From Nakamurella deserti (GTDB taxonomy: Bacteria > Actinomycetota > Actinomycetes > Mycobacteriales > Nakamurellaceae), in NCBI RefSeq assembly GCF_003260015.1, contig NZ_QCXS01000002.1, positions 1,550,001 to 1,614,000 on the forward strand: a stretch of 64,000 bases of DNA. Reading direction: 5' to 3'. Positions 8,060 through 16,358 of this stretch are shown here, in pieces. Position 1 is the first letter of the stretch. Every line of letters starts with the position of its first letter. The notes beneath the pieces are model-generated. The model had not been told where the DNA came from. It saw only the letters and a list, made by a program, of their open reading frames with translations, and searched no databases. The translations under genes and the position numbers were made by a program.

Positions 8060-8740
8060 TCAGTCGCCGGCCGGCCGGTGCCGGTCCGGGGCGCTGGCCG
8101 GTAGCTCGTCGGCCGTGTGGTCGTCGCGGGCCGCCTCGGCGTCCTGCTGCTCCTGCATCTGTTCGATCTTGCGCTTCACCCGGCCCAGGCCCGGGACCGA
8201 GCCGATGAGCTCGTTGAGCTCCCTGGAGACGTCCAGCAGGTCCCGCAGATCCGGCGCCACGGTCGCGAGCGTGTCCAGCACCGGGAGGATGTCGGCGTCG
8301 AGCTTGGTCACGATCGCGGGCAGTGCGTCGATCAGCGTGACGACCGCGTCGACCTCGGTGGCGCTGGTGGTGTTCACGAGGCGGTCCACGAGCGGCTCCA
8401 GCCGGTGCATCAGCGGTTCGTAGCGGTCCAGCAGCGGCTCCACCCGGTGCACCAGCTGCGAGGACCGGCCGACGACGCTCTCGGTGCGCTCGAGCAGACC
8501 GGTCGTCGTGTCCAACACGGCGTCGGTCCGGTCGGAGATCCGCTGCACGCGGGACACCGCGGCCGCCGCCTGCCGTTGGGTCTCCTCGATACCGGTGAGC
8601 ACCGCGTCGACGCGCCGCATCACGCCCTCCACCTGACCGACGATGTCGACCAGCTGGGGCACCAGGCCGATGGCCCGCTGGATCGCCTCGTACCCCTGCT
8701 CGGTGATGCGGAACAGATCGCCCGGTCCTGGAAGTCGCAT
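8060..8740 (-). CDS. Coiled-coil protein, apolipoprotein-like; paralogue of the gene at 57006
   Basis: A 226-residue, almost wholly helical protein with heptad-like repeats such as LVHRVEPLLDRYEPLMHRLE. No signal peptide or membrane span is visible. It begins MRLPGPGDLF and contains ILPVLDTLATVAPDLRDLLDV followed by SVPGLGRVKRK; both blocks recur in the gene at 57006-57611. Similar actinobacterial proteins are common and have at times been given misleading enzyme names; no enzymatic motif is present here. The C-terminal tail (about residues 195-226) is acidic and disordered. Function unknown; a structural or membrane-peripheral role is possible. Confidence 0.85.
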   Translation of the reverse strand: MRLPGPGDLFRITEQGYEAIQRAIGLVPQLVDIVGQVEGVMRRVDAVLTGIEETQRQAAAAVSRVQRISDRTDAVLDTTTGLLERTESVVGRSSQLVHRVEPLLDRYEPLMHRLEPLVDRLVNTTSATEVDAVVTLIDALPAIVTKLDADILPVLDTLATVAPDLRDLLDVSRELNELIGSVPGLGRVKRKIEQMQEQQDAEAARDDHTADELPASAPDRHRPAGD

Positions 8741-8924
8741 GTGCGTCCCGCCTCGTCGCCGCGGCCCGGTCCGCGCAGGTGCGTCCCGTCGCCGCGTCGA
8801 GGCTAGCCGCTCGGCCGGGCCCGGGCGGCGGCACCGGCGTCCACCGGCGACGGGGCCCGGCGGGTCGGTGCGGCGAAGTGGGTACCCACCCCAGCAGCCA
8901 GTGCTCCCACCGGAAGGCTCCTCC

Positions 8925-8966
8925 ATGCTGCTGTCCCTCCCCTCCGTCCCCGGCGTCCCGCGGTGA
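8925..8966 (+). CDS. 13-codon upstream ORF coupled to the SDR gene
   Basis: An ATG at 8925 follows GGAAGG (8912-8917) at 7 bases. The peptide MLLSLPSVPGVPR ends at a TGA inside the GTGA start of the SDR gene, whose GTG lacks a ribosome site. This suggests translational coupling by re-initiation. Short length makes chance occurrence possible. Confidence 0.35.
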   Translation: MLLSLPSVPGVPR

Positions 8967-9979
8967 CCGGCGACCGTCCGACGGTGCTCATCACCGGCGC
9001 GTCCAGCGGCATCGGGCTGGCCACCGCCCGTGACTTCGCCCGGCGCGGGGCACGGCTCGTGCTGGTCTCCCGGTCCGCGGAGGCCCTCGGTGCCGCCGCG
9101 GAGAGCTGCACCGCGCTGGGCGCGGAGGTGCTCACCGCACCCGCCGACATCGGCGTGGCGGCCACGGTCGACGCGGCCTTCGACGCCGCGGTCGCGCGCT
9201 TCGGCCGGATCGACGTGGTGGTGAACTCGGCGGCCACCGTGGCCTACGGGCGCTTCGTGGACGTCCCCCCGGAGATCTTCGACCGCGTCCTGCGGACCAA
9301 CCTGACCGGCACCGCCAACGTGGCCCGCGCGGCCCTGAAGCACTTCGAGGCGGGCGGCGGCGGCGACCTCATCCTGGTGGGCTCGCTGCTGGGCAAGATC
9401 GCGGTACCCACCATGGGCAGCTACGTCACCGGCAAGTGGGGTGTGCACGGGTTGGCCCGCATCCTGCAGCTGGAGGCGCGCGCGATGGACGGGGTCCGGG
9501 TCAGCCTGGTCTCGCCGGGCGGTGTCGACACCCCGGTCTACGCCCAGGCCGCGAACTACGTCGGCTGGGAGGGACGGCCGCCGCCGCCGGTGGACCCGCC
9601 GGAGAAGGTGGCCGCCGCCATCGTCGCGGCGGTCGGCCGGCAGCGGCGGGACCGTTCGGTCGGCCTGGCCAACGAGGTCATCGTCCTGGGCTTCCGGGCA
9701 TTGCCCGCGGTGTTCGACGCGCTGGTGACCCCGCTGGTGAAGCTGGCCGCGCACTCCCGTACCCCGGTGTCCCCGTGGGCGGGCAACGTCCTGGAGCCGC
9801 AGCCGGCCGGCGAGGCCGAACACGGCAAGTGGGGCCGGCACTGGCTGCGCGGCGTCACCGCGGGCACCGTCGCCGTCGCGGGTGGCGTCGCGGGCGCCGT
9901 CCTGCGGGGACGCTCAGCGGGCCAGGACGCGGTCCCAGGCGGTGCGGCTCAGACGCCGGCGGAGCGCACCCGCCGCTGA
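8963..9979 (+). CDS. Short-chain dehydrogenase/reductase with C-terminal extension
   Basis: A 338-residue SDR. The NAD(P) site TGASSGIG is at about residues 11-18, the NSAAT motif follows, and the catalytic Ser-Tyr-Lys appear as GSLLGKIAV...SYVTGK. About 75 extra residues follow the usual core and include a glycine-rich helix (VAVAGGVAGAVL) that could touch the membrane. The start is GTG at 8963. Its last 66 bases overlap the 3' end of the convergent flavoenzyme gene, an unusually long antisense overlap; the basic, low-complexity tail suggests the extension arose by stop-codon loss. The substrate cannot be predicted. Confidence 0.9.
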   Translation: MTGDRPTVLITGASSGIGLATARDFARRGARLVLVSRSAEALGAAAESCTALGAEVLTAPADIGVAATVDAAFDAAVARFGRIDVVVNSAATVAYGRFVDVPPEIFDRVLRTNLTGTANVARAALKHFEAGGGGDLILVGSLLGKIAVPTMGSYVTGKWGVHGLARILQLEARAMDGVRVSLVSPGGVDTPVYAQAANYVGWEGRPPPPVDPPEKVAAAIVAAVGRQRRDRSVGLANEVIVLGFRALPAVFDALVTPLVKLAAHSRTPVSPWAGNVLEPQPAGEAEHGKWGRHWLRGVTAGTVAVAGGVAGAVLRGRSAGQDAVPGGAAQTPAERTRR

Positions 9980-11503
9980 GCCCGCGGCCAGCGCCGAGCG
10001 GGCCGCGTTCCACCCGCAGGCACCGTGCACCCCGCCCCCCGGGTGCGCGGAGGCGCTGGCCAGGTAGAGCCCCTCGACGGGGGTCTCGGGCCGGCCGAGA
10101 CCCACCGTCGGACGGAAGACAAGCTGCTGGTGGATCGACGCCGTGCCGCCGTTGAGCGCACCGCCGACCAGATTCGCGTCGTCGTCCTCCAGGTCCCCCG
10201 GGGTCTGGACCTGCCGGGCGACGACGCGGTCGGCGAAGCCGGGCGCCACCGTCTCCAGGTGGTCCTCGACCCGGCCGACCTGCGCGTCGATCTCGGCCCG
10301 CGAGGCCCCGAACGGCACGTGGGTGTACGCCCACGCCGACTCGGTGCCGGTGGGTGACCGCGTCGGGTCGGCCGTGGTCATCTGCCCGAACAACGTGAAC
10401 GGGTGCCGCGGCATCCGGCCCACGGACAGGTCGGCGGCGGTGTCGACGAACCCGTCGACGTCCACGCCGAAGTGCACGGTGCCCGCCCGCCGGGCGCCCG
10501 GCGCGACCCACGGCACCGGCCGGTCCAGCGCCCAGTTGAGCTTGAGCGTGGGGTTGTCCCACTGGAAGCGCTCGACATCGGCCCGCAGCCGGGGCGGCAG
10601 CCGGTCGAAACCGACCAGGTCGCGGTAGAGCACCGGTGCGGCCACGTCGGCGAGCACCGCCCGCCGGACCCGGACGAAGGTGCCGTCGGCCGTGCGCACC
10701 CCGACCGCACGGCCGCCGGTCACCGCGATCGAGGTGACCCGGGCGCCGGTGCGCACCTGACCGCCGGCCGCGACGAAGCGGGACTCGAGTGCCCGGGCCA
10801 GATTCTGCGCACCGCCCCGTGGGACCGGGAAGCCGACGTCCTGACCCAGCATGCTGAGCAGCCAGCCGAAGACGCCGCTGCCCGCCGCGTCCGGCGCGAC
10901 GTCGCTGTGCATCGCGTTGCCGGTGAGCAGCAGTGCCGCACCCGCGCCGTCGAAGTTCTCCATGGCCAGCCGCCGCACCGGCAACACGGCCAGTCGGGCC
11001 AGATCCAGCAGGCCGGCGACCTTCAACCGGCGCAGCAGCCCGACCGCGGCCTTCACCGGCGGGAGCGGTGTGAAGAGAGCGTCCAGCAGCGGATCCCGGA
11101 CGCGCTGCCACTGCTGGAACATCGCCGTCCACGCCGCACCGTCGCCGGGGGCGAACTCCTCCAGCCCCGCGGCGGTCGCGCTCACGTCCCGGTGCAGCAC
11201 CGCGGCTCGGCCGTCCGGCAACGCGTGGGCCAGCACCGAGTCCGCCTGCACCCAGCTCAGCCCGTGAGCGCCCAGGTCCAGGTCACGGATCACCGGCGAG
11301 GCCAACGCGAGCGGGTAGAACGCGCTGTAGAGGTCGTTGAGGTAGCCGGGCGCGGTGACCTCCGCGGTGCGGACGGCACCTCCGGTGGTGGCGTTGGCCT
11401 CCAGGAGCAGCACGTCCCAACCCGCGTCGGCCAGCGCGTTCGCCGCCACCAGTCCGTTCGGGCCGCCACCGACGACGACCGCGTCCACTGCCTGATCCGT
11501 CAT
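9914..11503 (-). CDS. Phytoene-desaturase/PYROXD2-like FAD-dependent oxidoreductase
   Basis: A 529-residue flavoprotein. The dinucleotide-binding loop VVVGGGPNGLVAANAL lies at residues 9-24, followed by the GGAVRTAE motif typical of carotenoid desaturase/isomerase-type amine-oxidase-fold enzymes. The C-terminal FAD motif reads VEGLYLASASAHPGGGVHGACG, which identifies the CrtI-like/PYROXD2 subgroup. No crtB or crtE gene is nearby, so carotenoid synthesis is not implied. It is divergent from the PAS-ANTAR gene and convergent with the SDR gene. Confidence 0.93.
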   Translation of the reverse strand: MTDQAVDAVVVGGGPNGLVAANALADAGWDVLLLEANATTGGAVRTAEVTAPGYLNDLYSAFYPLALASPVIRDLDLGAHGLSWVQADSVLAHALPDGRAAVLHRDVSATAAGLEEFAPGDGAAWTAMFQQWQRVRDPLLDALFTPLPPVKAAVGLLRRLKVAGLLDLARLAVLPVRRLAMENFDGAGAALLLTGNAMHSDVAPDAAGSGVFGWLLSMLGQDVGFPVPRGGAQNLARALESRFVAAGGQVRTGARVTSIAVTGGRAVGVRTADGTFVRVRRAVLADVAAPVLYRDLVGFDRLPPRLRADVERFQWDNPTLKLNWALDRPVPWVAPGARRAGTVHFGVDVDGFVDTAADLSVGRMPRHPFTLFGQMTTADPTRSPTGTESAWAYTHVPFGASRAEIDAQVGRVEDHLETVAPGFADRVVARQVQTPGDLEDDDANLVGGALNGGTASIHQQLVFRPTVGLGRPETPVEGLYLASASAHPGGGVHGACGWNAARSALAAGSAAGALRRRLSRTAWDRVLAR

Positions 11504-11811
11504 ACCGTTCCCACCGTCGCCATGTCCCGGGACCCTCGGCGCCGCGGCCGTTGCGCCGCGACGTCCGTTCCCGGCCGGACCGCAGTCCTATACCCAGCCC
11601 CGTCGGCCCGCCGGTGGGGGCCGGCGGGCCTCCGTCCGGGTCGGTGCGGGCTGCTGGGCCGTCACCACCCCGGGCGTCGACCCCGCCCGGACGGGTGGAC
11701 CCGGCCGGGCGGCGGTGGGATCACTCCCGGAGCCCCGGCCGGGTCTCTACATTGGGACCGGTGACCGTGCTGCGGCGTCCGTCCGTCGCAGCGTCGTACG
11801 AAGGAGCGGTG
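11504..11811. other. Divergent intergenic region with a probable rightward promoter
   Basis: About 308 bases between the flavoenzyme and PAS-ANTAR genes. TACATT at 11748-11753 fits a -10 box and lies 7 bases before an in-frame GTG at 11761, so a leaderless start there (17 codons longer) competes with the ATG at 11812. The rest is GC-rich, with no RNA gene seen. Confidence 0.5.
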
Positions 11812-12465
11812 ATGCGCCAACCACGGGCGGAAGCGACGCTGGCCGTGGGCGAGAACGCCCCGGTCGGCACCTACCGCTACCGACGCGCCACCGACACCTG
11901 GTGGTGGTCGGACGAGGTGTACGTGCTGCACGGCTTCCGGCCCGGCGAGGTGGTCCCCACCTCGGCGCTGCTGCTGGCCCACAAGCACCCCCAGGACCGG
12001 GCGATGGTCCAGCACGTCATCGACGTCGAGATCCCCGCGACGGGCAGCTACTGCTTCCGGCACAAGATCGTGGACGCCCAGCGGCGGGTGCGCACGGTCA
12101 TCGCGGTCGGCCAGTCCGACCGGGACCCGGAGACCGCCGAGGTCATCGGCCTGTCCGGCTACTTCGTCGATCTGACCGAGTCCGAGCGGGTGCACGCCGC
12201 CGTCGCCGTCGCCAACGCCTTCGAGCTGTCGCTGGAGCACCGGATCGTGATCGAGCAGGCCAAGGGCGCCCTGATGGCCGTCTACGGCCTCGCGCCGGAC
12301 GACGCCTTCACGCTGCTGTCCACCCGCTCGCAGCTGCTCAACGTCAAGGTGCGCGAACTGGCCGCCCGGATGATGCGGCAACTCGCCGCGGGCGGGCGGG
12401 TGGACGCCGCTCCCGACCCGCGGACCACGGTCGCCGACGTGCTGGCGCTGGACCGGACGGCCTGA
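11812..12465 (+). CDS. PAS-ANTAR RNA-binding antiterminator regulator
   Basis: A 217-residue protein with an N-terminal PAS fold (WWWSDEVYVLHGF through VIGLSGYFVDLTE, about 20-130) and a C-terminal ANTAR domain (about 140-200: RIVIEQAKGALMAVYGL then AFTLLSTRSQ). ANTAR proteins bind paired RNA hairpins to block termination, so this is a sensory post-transcriptional regulator; targets are not visible. The ATG at 11812 has a good ribosome site (GAAGGAG), which is why I prefer it over the GTG at 11761. Confidence 0.93.
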   Translation: MRQPRAEATLAVGENAPVGTYRYRRATDTWWWSDEVYVLHGFRPGEVVPTSALLLAHKHPQDRAMVQHVIDVEIPATGSYCFRHKIVDAQRRVRTVIAVGQSDRDPETAEVIGLSGYFVDLTESERVHAAVAVANAFELSLEHRIVIEQAKGALMAVYGLAPDDAFTLLSTRSQLLNVKVRELAARMMRQLAAGGRVDAAPDPRTTVADVLALDRTA

Positions 12466-12529
12466 CGGCACACTGGATCCCGGACCGGCCGCACGGGACG
12501 GGTCCGCGACGACGGGACGTGGTGGCGGC

Positions 12530-13033
12530 ATGACCGGTGGGTCGGGTGACGGCTGGACGACGTGCGCCGCCGGGCACCGCCACTGGGGGCTCTTCGGCGC
12601 GGCGGGGCTGATGGTGTCCACCCCCACCGCCCTGCTGCTGCAGCTGCGCAGTCCCCGCACCCACCACGGCGACACCTGGAGCGTGCCCGGCGGCGCCCGC
12701 GACCGTGGCGAGGGCGTCGTGGCCGCCGCGCTGCGGGAGGCGGCGGAGGAGATGGACGTCCGCCCGGCCGAGATCGCGGTGTGGGGCGAGGACGTCGACG
12801 ACCACGGTGGCTGGAGCTACACCACGGTGCTCGCCCACCCCAGGGTCCCGCTGCGGTTCCGGACGAACGAGGAGACGGCGGCGGTGCGCTGGGTTCCCCT
12901 GGACGAGGTGGCGACACTGCCGCTGCACCCCGGGTTCCGGGCCAGCTGGCCCCGGCTCGCCGCCCGCCTGCAGGCCGGCCCGGGCGCCACCGGGGACGCC
13001 GGGCCGGTCGACCGGCGCCCTGACCGTCCGTGA
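12530..13033 (+). CDS. NUDIX hydrolase
   Basis: A 167-residue protein with a full Nudix box at about residues 54-77: GGARDRGEG followed by REAAEEM, giving the GX5EX7REXXEE metal-binding pattern. The family hydrolyses nucleoside diphosphates linked to another moiety; the specific substrate is not predictable. The tail after about residue 145 is low-complexity. The ATG at 12530 is preceded only by a weak GGTGG ribosome site. It lies 64 bases after the PAS-ANTAR gene, possibly in one transcript. Confidence 0.9.
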   Translation: MTGGSGDGWTTCAAGHRHWGLFGAAGLMVSTPTALLLQLRSPRTHHGDTWSVPGGARDRGEGVVAAALREAAEEMDVRPAEIAVWGEDVDDHGGWSYTTVLAHPRVPLRFRTNEETAAVRWVPLDEVATLPLHPGFRASWPRLAARLQAGPGATGDAGPVDRRPDRP

Positions 13034-13165
13034 CGTACTGTGCGGAGGTTGTGACGAGGCGTCCTGACGGGTGGGGTCTTTCGCGGTGAGCCGCGGTGAG
13101 CCGCGGTCCGTCGGCACGTCCTCGCCGACCGGTGCCCTCCGGGGCACGGCATCGAAGGAGATGTG

Positions 13166-14653
13166 ATGGGTGGGAGCGGCATCACGGACGCGGGTGGGGC
13201 CGGGGCGGACCCGATGGAACCCGCCGACGAGGCCACGAGTGACACCGGCTCCGGCCGCAGCGCCATCCGGATCGCCGCGGTCGCCGCCCTCGGCGGGTTC
13301 CTCTTCGGCTACGACAGCGCGGTGGTCAACGGCGCGGTGGACGCCATCCAGCGGCAGTTCGAGATCGCCGCGCAGCCATTGGGTTTCGCCGTGGCGTCGG
13401 CCCTGCTGGGCGCCGCGGTGGGCGCGGTCAGCGCGGGCCGGGTGGCCGACCGGCTGGGCCGGCTCGCCGTCATGAAGATCGCCGCGTTCCTGTTCTTCCT
13501 CAGCGCCATCGGCACCGGACTGGCCCCCAACCTGACCATGCTGATCATCTTCCGGGTGGTCGGTGGCTTCGGCGTCGGTGTCGCCTCGGTGATCGCGCCG
13601 GCCTACATCGCCGAGATCGCCCCGGCCCGGATCCGCGGCCGGCTCGGGTCGCTGCAACAGCTCGCCATCGTCAGCGGCATCTTCATCTCGCTGCTGGTCG
13701 ACTTCATCCTCGCCAAGATCGCCGGCGGCTCGGGCGAGACGCTGTGGCTGGGTCTGGAGGCGTGGCGGTGGATGTTCATCGCGATGGTCGTCCCCGCGGT
13801 GCTGTACGGCACGTTCTCCTTCACCATCCCGGAGTCCCCGCGGTACCTGATCGCCACCCACCGCATCCCCGAGGCCCGCCGGATCCTGTCCAAGCTGCTG
13901 GGCGAGAAGGGCCTGGACGTCAAGATGGACACCATCGCGCGCAGCCTCGCCAGCGAGAAGCCGCCGTCGTGGGGTGACCTGCTGCGGACCGGCGGCTCGC
14001 GGTTCTCGCTGCTGCCCATCGTCTGGATCGGCCTGGGCCTGTCGGTCTTCCAGCAGTTCGTCGGGATCAACGTGATCTTCTACTACTCCAACGTGCTCTG
14101 GCAGTCCGTCGGGTTCAGCGAGAGCGACTCGTTCGTCTTCACCGTCATCACCGCGGTGATCAACATCCTGACCACCCTGATCGCCATCGCCACGGTCGAC
14201 CGGGTCGGCCGGAAGCCGTTGCTGCTCATCGGGTCGGTCGGGATGACGGTGACCCTGGCGACCATGTCGTTCATCTTCGGCACCGCCGACCTCAACGCCG
14301 CCGGCGACCCGGTTCTGACCGGCGCGGCCGGCCCGGTGGCACTCGTCGCGGCGAACTTGTTCGTGGTGGCCTTCGGCATGTCCTGGGGCCCGGTGGTGTG
14401 GGTGCTGCTGGGTGAGGCGTTCCCGAACCGCATCCGCGCCTCGGCGCTGGCCTTCGCCGCCGGTGGCCAGTGGATCGCCAACTGGATCATCACCGAGACG
14501 TTCCCGTCGCTGAAGAACCTGTCGCTGGGCCTGGCCTACGGGTTCTACGCGGTCTGCGCGCTGCTGTCGTTCTTCTTCGTCTGGCGCTGGGTGCGCGAGA
14601 CCAAGGGCCGCGAGCTGGAGGAGATCGGCAGCGAGGCCGGACAGCAGCGGTGA
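13166..14653 (+). CDS. MFS sugar porter (sugar/H+ symporter)
   Basis: A 495-residue, 12-helix transporter of the sugar porter family. Diagnostic motifs are GGFLFGYDSAVVNGA in helix 1, the cytoplasmic loop VADRLGR, PESPRYLI after helix 6, QQFVGINVIFYYS in helix 7 and the C-terminal ETKGRELEEI. The first 35 residues are a disordered cytosolic tail. ATG at 13166 is chosen over GTG at 13163 because AAGGAG at 13155-13160 is correctly spaced. A TACTGT box at 13036-13041 could start a 115-base leader, which contains two and a half copies of GCGGTGAGCC. Substrate is probably a pentose, hexose or polyol. Confidence 0.94.
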   Translation: MGGSGITDAGGAGADPMEPADEATSDTGSGRSAIRIAAVAALGGFLFGYDSAVVNGAVDAIQRQFEIAAQPLGFAVASALLGAAVGAVSAGRVADRLGRLAVMKIAAFLFFLSAIGTGLAPNLTMLIIFRVVGGFGVGVASVIAPAYIAEIAPARIRGRLGSLQQLAIVSGIFISLLVDFILAKIAGGSGETLWLGLEAWRWMFIAMVVPAVLYGTFSFTIPESPRYLIATHRIPEARRILSKLLGEKGLDVKMDTIARSLASEKPPSWGDLLRTGGSRFSLLPIVWIGLGLSVFQQFVGINVIFYYSNVLWQSVGFSESDSFVFTVITAVINILTTLIAIATVDRVGRKPLLLIGSVGMTVTLATMSFIFGTADLNAAGDPVLTGAAGPVALVAANLFVVAFGMSWGPVVWVLLGEAFPNRIRASALAFAAGGQWIANWIITETFPSLKNLSLGLAYGFYAVCALLSFFFVWRWVRETKGRELEEIGSEAGQQR

Positions 14654-14690
14654 CGCCCGGTACCCGCCCCACCCGCCGCGCCGCCCGCCG

Positions 14691-15407
14691 GTGACGGCCG
14701 GGTCGCCGTCCGCGGGGTACGACCGGGAATCCGTCCGGGTGGCGTACGACGTGGTCGCCGCCGACTACGCCGACCTGGTCCGGCTGGACCGGGCCGAGAC
14801 GATGCTGGACCGGGCGCTGATCGCCGACTTCGCCGACCGGGTGCGCGGCCGCGGCCGGGTGCTCGACGCGGGGTGCGGTCCCGGCCGGCTCACCCGGCAC
14901 CTGGCCGACCTCGGCGTCGACGCGGTCGGGGTGGACCTGTCTCCGGAGATGGTGCGGATCGCCCGGGAGCGGCATCCCGACCTGGACGTGTCGGTGGGCG
15001 ACCTGGACGCGCTGCCCGCCGCCGACGGCAGCCTCGCCGGGGTGCTCGCCTGGTACTCGGTCATCCACACCCGACCCGCCGCGCTGCCCGGGGTGCTCGC
15101 GGAACTGCTGCGGGTGCTGCGGCCGGGCGGCTGGCTGCTCATCGCGGTGCAGAGCGGCACCGGCAGCCGGCACCTGGCCTCCGCGTACGGACACAACATC
15201 GATCTCACCGCGTACCTGCACACCGCCGACGCGCTCGCCGGAGACCTCGAGGCGCTCGGTGCGACCGTCCACCTGCGGACGACCCGCGGGCCCGAGGGCG
15301 CCGAACGGCGACCGCAGGCGTTCGTGCTGGCCCGCCGCCCACCGGACCCCGGGGGCACACCGGACCCGCGGGACGCCGCACGGTCGCCGGAGCCGGCTGC
15401 CGGGTAG
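14691..15407 (+). CDS. Class I SAM-dependent methyltransferase
   Basis: A 238-residue methyltransferase with motif I VLDAGCGPGRLTRHL (about 59-73), acidic GVDLSPEM (about 83-90), and the motif II/III region VLAWYSVIHT. It resembles small-molecule methyltransferases of the UbiE/Methyltransf_11 type; the acceptor is unknown. GTG at 14691 lacks a ribosome site. A 14-codon ORF (14650-14694) starts in the GTGA overlapping the transporter stop and ends in the GTGA of this gene, so ribosomes may be relayed across the 37-base gap. Confidence 0.9.
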   Translation: MTAGSPSAGYDRESVRVAYDVVAADYADLVRLDRAETMLDRALIADFADRVRGRGRVLDAGCGPGRLTRHLADLGVDAVGVDLSPEMVRIARERHPDLDVSVGDLDALPAADGSLAGVLAWYSVIHTRPAALPGVLAELLRVLRPGGWLLIAVQSGTGSRHLASAYGHNIDLTAYLHTADALAGDLEALGATVHLRTTRGPEGAERRPQAFVLARRPPDPGGTPDPRDAARSPEPAAG

Positions 15408-15460
15408 TTAGCCTGGGCAAGGGGCCGATGCGACCTCACCGATGTCAGGAAGAGGTCCAG

Positions 15461-16336
15461 GTGTTCCAGGAGTCCGCGCCCCATCCCCCGCCCCACGCCG
15501 GTGACGGCCGTCCGGGCGACGCCCCCGGCCCGGCGGGCGGACCGCCGGCGACCGACCGGCGGCTGGTGCGGGTCGGGTGGTTCGACCTGCAGGTCGAGCT
15601 GCGGGCCGGCGACCCCTGGCGGACGCCGTTGCTGATGTTCGGCGGCATCGGTGCCGCACTGGACGTCCTCGGGCCGCTGGTCGACGCCATCGACGCCGAC
15701 GTCCCGGTCATCCGGGTGGACGTGCCCGGCATCGGCGGCTCGCCCGCCGCGGTGCCGCTGCCGATCCCGGTGCTCGCGGGTCTGATGTCGGAACTGCTCG
15801 ACACGCTCGGCCACCCCGAGGTCGACGTCCTCGGCTATTCGTGGGGCGGCGCCCTGGCGCAGCAGTTCGCTCTCCAGCACGCCGTCCGCTGCCGCCGGCT
15901 GATCCTGATGAGCACCAACACCGGGGCGGTGTCGGTCCTGCCGCAACCGTCGGTGCTGGCGTCGCTGCTGATCCCGCGCTCGGTCCCGGACGCCGGCGCC
16001 GCGGCCCGGCTGGACGGCCTGACGCTGCACGAGGACCTGCGGACCGCCATCGCCGGGGCGGCGGGCGGCGGCGCCGGCACCGGCACCGGCTGGTGGGGCT
16101 ACCTGACCCAGCTCGGGGCGCTGATGGCCTGGTCGAGCCTGCCCTTCCTGCCGTTCCTCACGCAGGAGACGCTGGTCATCAGCGGCGCCGACGACCCGAT
16201 CGTCCCGCTGGTCAACGCCCGGGTGCTGGCCGAGACCATTCCGCGCGCGACGCTGGCCGTGGTGCCCGGCGGGCACTTCGGGATCGTGCACGAAGCCCCG
16301 GATCTCGGCGCCCGGATCAGCCGCTTCCTGGCCTGA
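15461..16336 (+). CDS. Alpha/beta hydrolase, poly(3-hydroxyalkanoate) depolymerase (PhaZ)-like
   Basis: A 291-residue alpha/beta hydrolase. The nucleophile elbow GYSWGGALAQQFA, followed by CRRLILMSTNTGAV, closely resembles intracellular medium-chain PHA depolymerases. The acid appears in GADDPIVP and the histidine in GGHFGIVHE. GTG at 15461 is preferred for its AGGAAGAGG ribosome site; an ATG at 15428 lies in the same frame. A -10-like TAGCCT at 15409-15414 would give the gene its own promoter. Degradation of stored polyester, or another ester hydrolysis, is the likely role; no PHA synthase is in the window. Confidence 0.87.
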   Translation: MFQESAPHPPPHAGDGRPGDAPGPAGGPPATDRRLVRVGWFDLQVELRAGDPWRTPLLMFGGIGAALDVLGPLVDAIDADVPVIRVDVPGIGGSPAAVPLPIPVLAGLMSELLDTLGHPEVDVLGYSWGGALAQQFALQHAVRCRRLILMSTNTGAVSVLPQPSVLASLLIPRSVPDAGAAARLDGLTLHEDLRTAIAGAAGGGAGTGTGWWGYLTQLGALMAWSSLPFLPFLTQETLVISGADDPIVPLVNARVLAETIPRATLAVVPGGHFGIVHEAPDLGARISRFLA

Positions 16337-16358
16337 TCAGTCCGCCGGAACGGTGCCG

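Noticed and set aside
9914-11503. Carotenoid biosynthesis gene crtI
   Set aside because: The C-terminal motif fits the CrtI-like superfamily, but no crtB, crtE or other carotenoid gene is nearby, so the specific role is not supported.
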